A program made the translations under genes and the position numbers. 64,000 nt of DNA from Rallus limicola. Taxonomy: Eukaryota; Chordata; Aves; Gruiformes; Rallidae. Numbering within the stretch: position 1 is the first letter of the stretch; each line of letters opens with the position of its first letter. The notes under the pieces were generated by a model. It was not told the DNA's origin. It was given only the letters and a program-made list of their open reading frames with translations, and searched no databases. Of this stretch, positions 62,271 through 64,000 are shown in pieces. The DNA is taken from positions 2,693,501 through 2,757,500 of the forward strand of contig JAKCOZ010000005.1 in assembly GCA_022605955.1 (NCBI GenBank). The letters run 5' to 3'.

Positions 62271-64000
62271 GATCATCTTCATCACCTTCCTTCTCACTCA
62301 AGTTGCTTTTCTTTATGTGCTAAAGATGAGCTATTTATTTTCTTATTCACAAAGACTTACACCACTGACATCTCTGATTGACTACAAGGCTGCGTATTCT
62401 GTTGCTATCTCCCATCATTTAAATCTTCAAAGTATCTTTATCCTTTTCTGGATTAGAGCTGCGGCAACACTTTAAACTGTGACAGTCATTTCTAGAGTGC
62501 TCATCTGAAATGCAGGCAGATATCCCAGAGAACATATTTGCAAATGATTAGCTCTGGAAGATTTTAGCAGCAAAAATGACTGGTATATGATTAGGAACTG
62601 TCTACATTACAGAGGCAGCCAAAATTTTTGGATCAAACAATGTCACTGAGAGAAAAAACCAAGGGATCTTAGTTCTGAAACTTGAAAAACATCAATAAAC
62701 AAAGGAAAACATTTCAAAGTTACCAACATTATAAACATTTTCAGAAGCAGCAGCTGCTAGTAAAGTTGATAATGTACAAGAATGAAGAAAGGAAAGATTC
62801 ATGAAAACTGACGGACAGAGAAGAGTAAGAAATAATCAAGACAATGAGGACAGTAACATGCTGAAGTATGAAAGAACATTGATAATCTGGGTCAAAGTAG
62901 TGTGACATACTGGAAGGGAGAAGGTAGACTGATAATTACCAGTTAGAATGCTGTCAAATGGAAAATAGTTCTTCAAGCAAACATTACATGTTTACATGTT
63001 TGTAAAGAATGGGAGTAGCAGGGAGACCAGCAATTAGAGTGCAGTGGCATAAGATGAAAACTTTTGAAAAAGAATGAGGAAACAGAGTGGTGATCTGAAG
63101 GAGATAGGGAGGAAGAAAGTTGAAAAAGTCATTGTCAGGGTTAGAAGGGCTCCCTCTGATAATGCAATCTTTAAAGAATTTACAAATAAGCATTCTTTCC
63201 TTCCTTTGCAGATCCCACCATTTCCCTGCATTTAAAAAAATAAATATCCTGAAGCCAAGCAAGTATTCTTGTGTTGCACTGTGCTAATAGTCCAATGTTC
63301 CCACAAGACACCCTGCTCAACCACAGCAAAGCTTCTTATCAGAATTCATCTAACAAGGATGCAGTTTCCCAAGCACAAATGGTCTCACTTCAGAGAGGGA
63401 TATCACTAGTTTACACTGTGTAATTTTCTGAAAAATGAAGCAGGCCTTATCTTATACAAATTTGCAGATTGAAATTCTACTACTAAACTGTTGATTATTA
63501 ATTGGCAGTGACAGTAACTTAAACTACACAGTAAGCTAAGCACTTTATTGAGTATATTACATTATACTTACATTAACTGAGTTTCAGAAAGTTTTTATAA
63601 AATGCTCTGTTCTGCTCAATAATGTTAATTATATACTCTATATTTCATAACTTTCTTAATTTTCTTAAACATAACATCAGTTTCACTTGCATTTTCCTGA
63701 TACTCTGATGCATAGCAAAACCAGATCTGTATAAGGAAGTAAAGACACACACCATATAAACACACCAAGAATAACCCGCTTTTTGTAGTACATTTAATGC
63801 ACAATATGTAGCACAGTTTGTTTTGTTTTTTAAGAGGTGATGTCTTTAAAATATATTCTTTGATATAGAACAAGATACTTTTTATAGATTTTCAAGAGAA
63901 ATTAAGGAAGAATAATGGACACCATTGTATCTTTAAAAACAAACAAACCAGCCCACCAAAAGAAAGGGAAGGTGAGAATTATATTGCCGTTACAATGCTC
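62271..64000. other. AT-rich non-coding sequence
   Basis: Nothing recognised. The minus frames 62984-63262, 63034-63231 and 63625-63873 overlap or are Phe/Lys-rich chance frames without domains. Confidence 0.55.

Noticed and set aside
1..64000. CRISPR arrays, bacterial-type operons, rRNA genes or mitochondrial insertions
   Set aside because: No regularly spaced repeats, Shine-Dalgarno-led gene strings, rRNA or mitochondrial gene sequence were recognised; the repeat content is that of a bird nuclear genome.

Overview
The window reads as avian nuclear DNA. It is AT-rich, single-copy-looking sequence studded with CR1 LINE copies ending in the octamer-type tail (ATTCTATG / ATTCTGTG) instead of poly(A), plus solo LTRs of a bird endogenous retrovirus family. 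I see no complete conventional protein-coding gene. Nearly every long open frame lies inside a degenerate CR1 reverse-transcriptase ORF or is a chance frame in AT-rich DNA. The best overall description is a gene desert or very long intron on a macrochromosome-like background. The species cannot be fixed from this alone.

Layout. 1-156 and 2521-3425: old CR1 fragments on the minus strand. About 4144-4211: a tRNA-derived SINE relic. 8571-9777 (+) and 9844-11029 (-): two CR1 copies tail to tail. 11395-11505, 20897-21094, 39843-39866 and about 54516-54585: short CR1 3' ends. 12600-12960: a conserved-element-like segment holding a 66-bp candidate exon. 25654-26245 and 28422-29372: two LTRs of one family in the same orientation. 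35360-35700: the only CpG island, with a possible two-exon short transcript. 38019-38590: a CR1 with two internal deletions. 42770-43330: homeodomain-motif-rich candidate enhancers. 45550-47150: a very old LINE fossil. 48797-49013 and 51086-51302: a recent 217-bp duplication. 57458-57860: an LTR-like piece followed by a tRNA-Lys-like primer site. 59565-62270: an old CR1 split by a younger CR1 at 60345-61753.

The strongest unusual signal is the relation between the CR1s at 9844-11029 and 59565-62270. They lie in opposite orientation about 49 kb apart. A 567-bp block (10383-10949 against 59778-60344) matches with 10 substitutions and no indels, while the homologous CR1 sequence on both sides is only about 75-80% alike with indels. 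The block carries shared disabling lesions and stops exactly where the younger CR1 interrupts the second copy. This is what ectopic gene conversion, limited by the nested insertion, would leave. Other items worth checking are the CpG-island transcript, the phase-neutral 66-bp exon at 12708-12773, the P3-type homeodomain site at 43155-43165 and the nested CR1 whose target site equals its own tail repeat.
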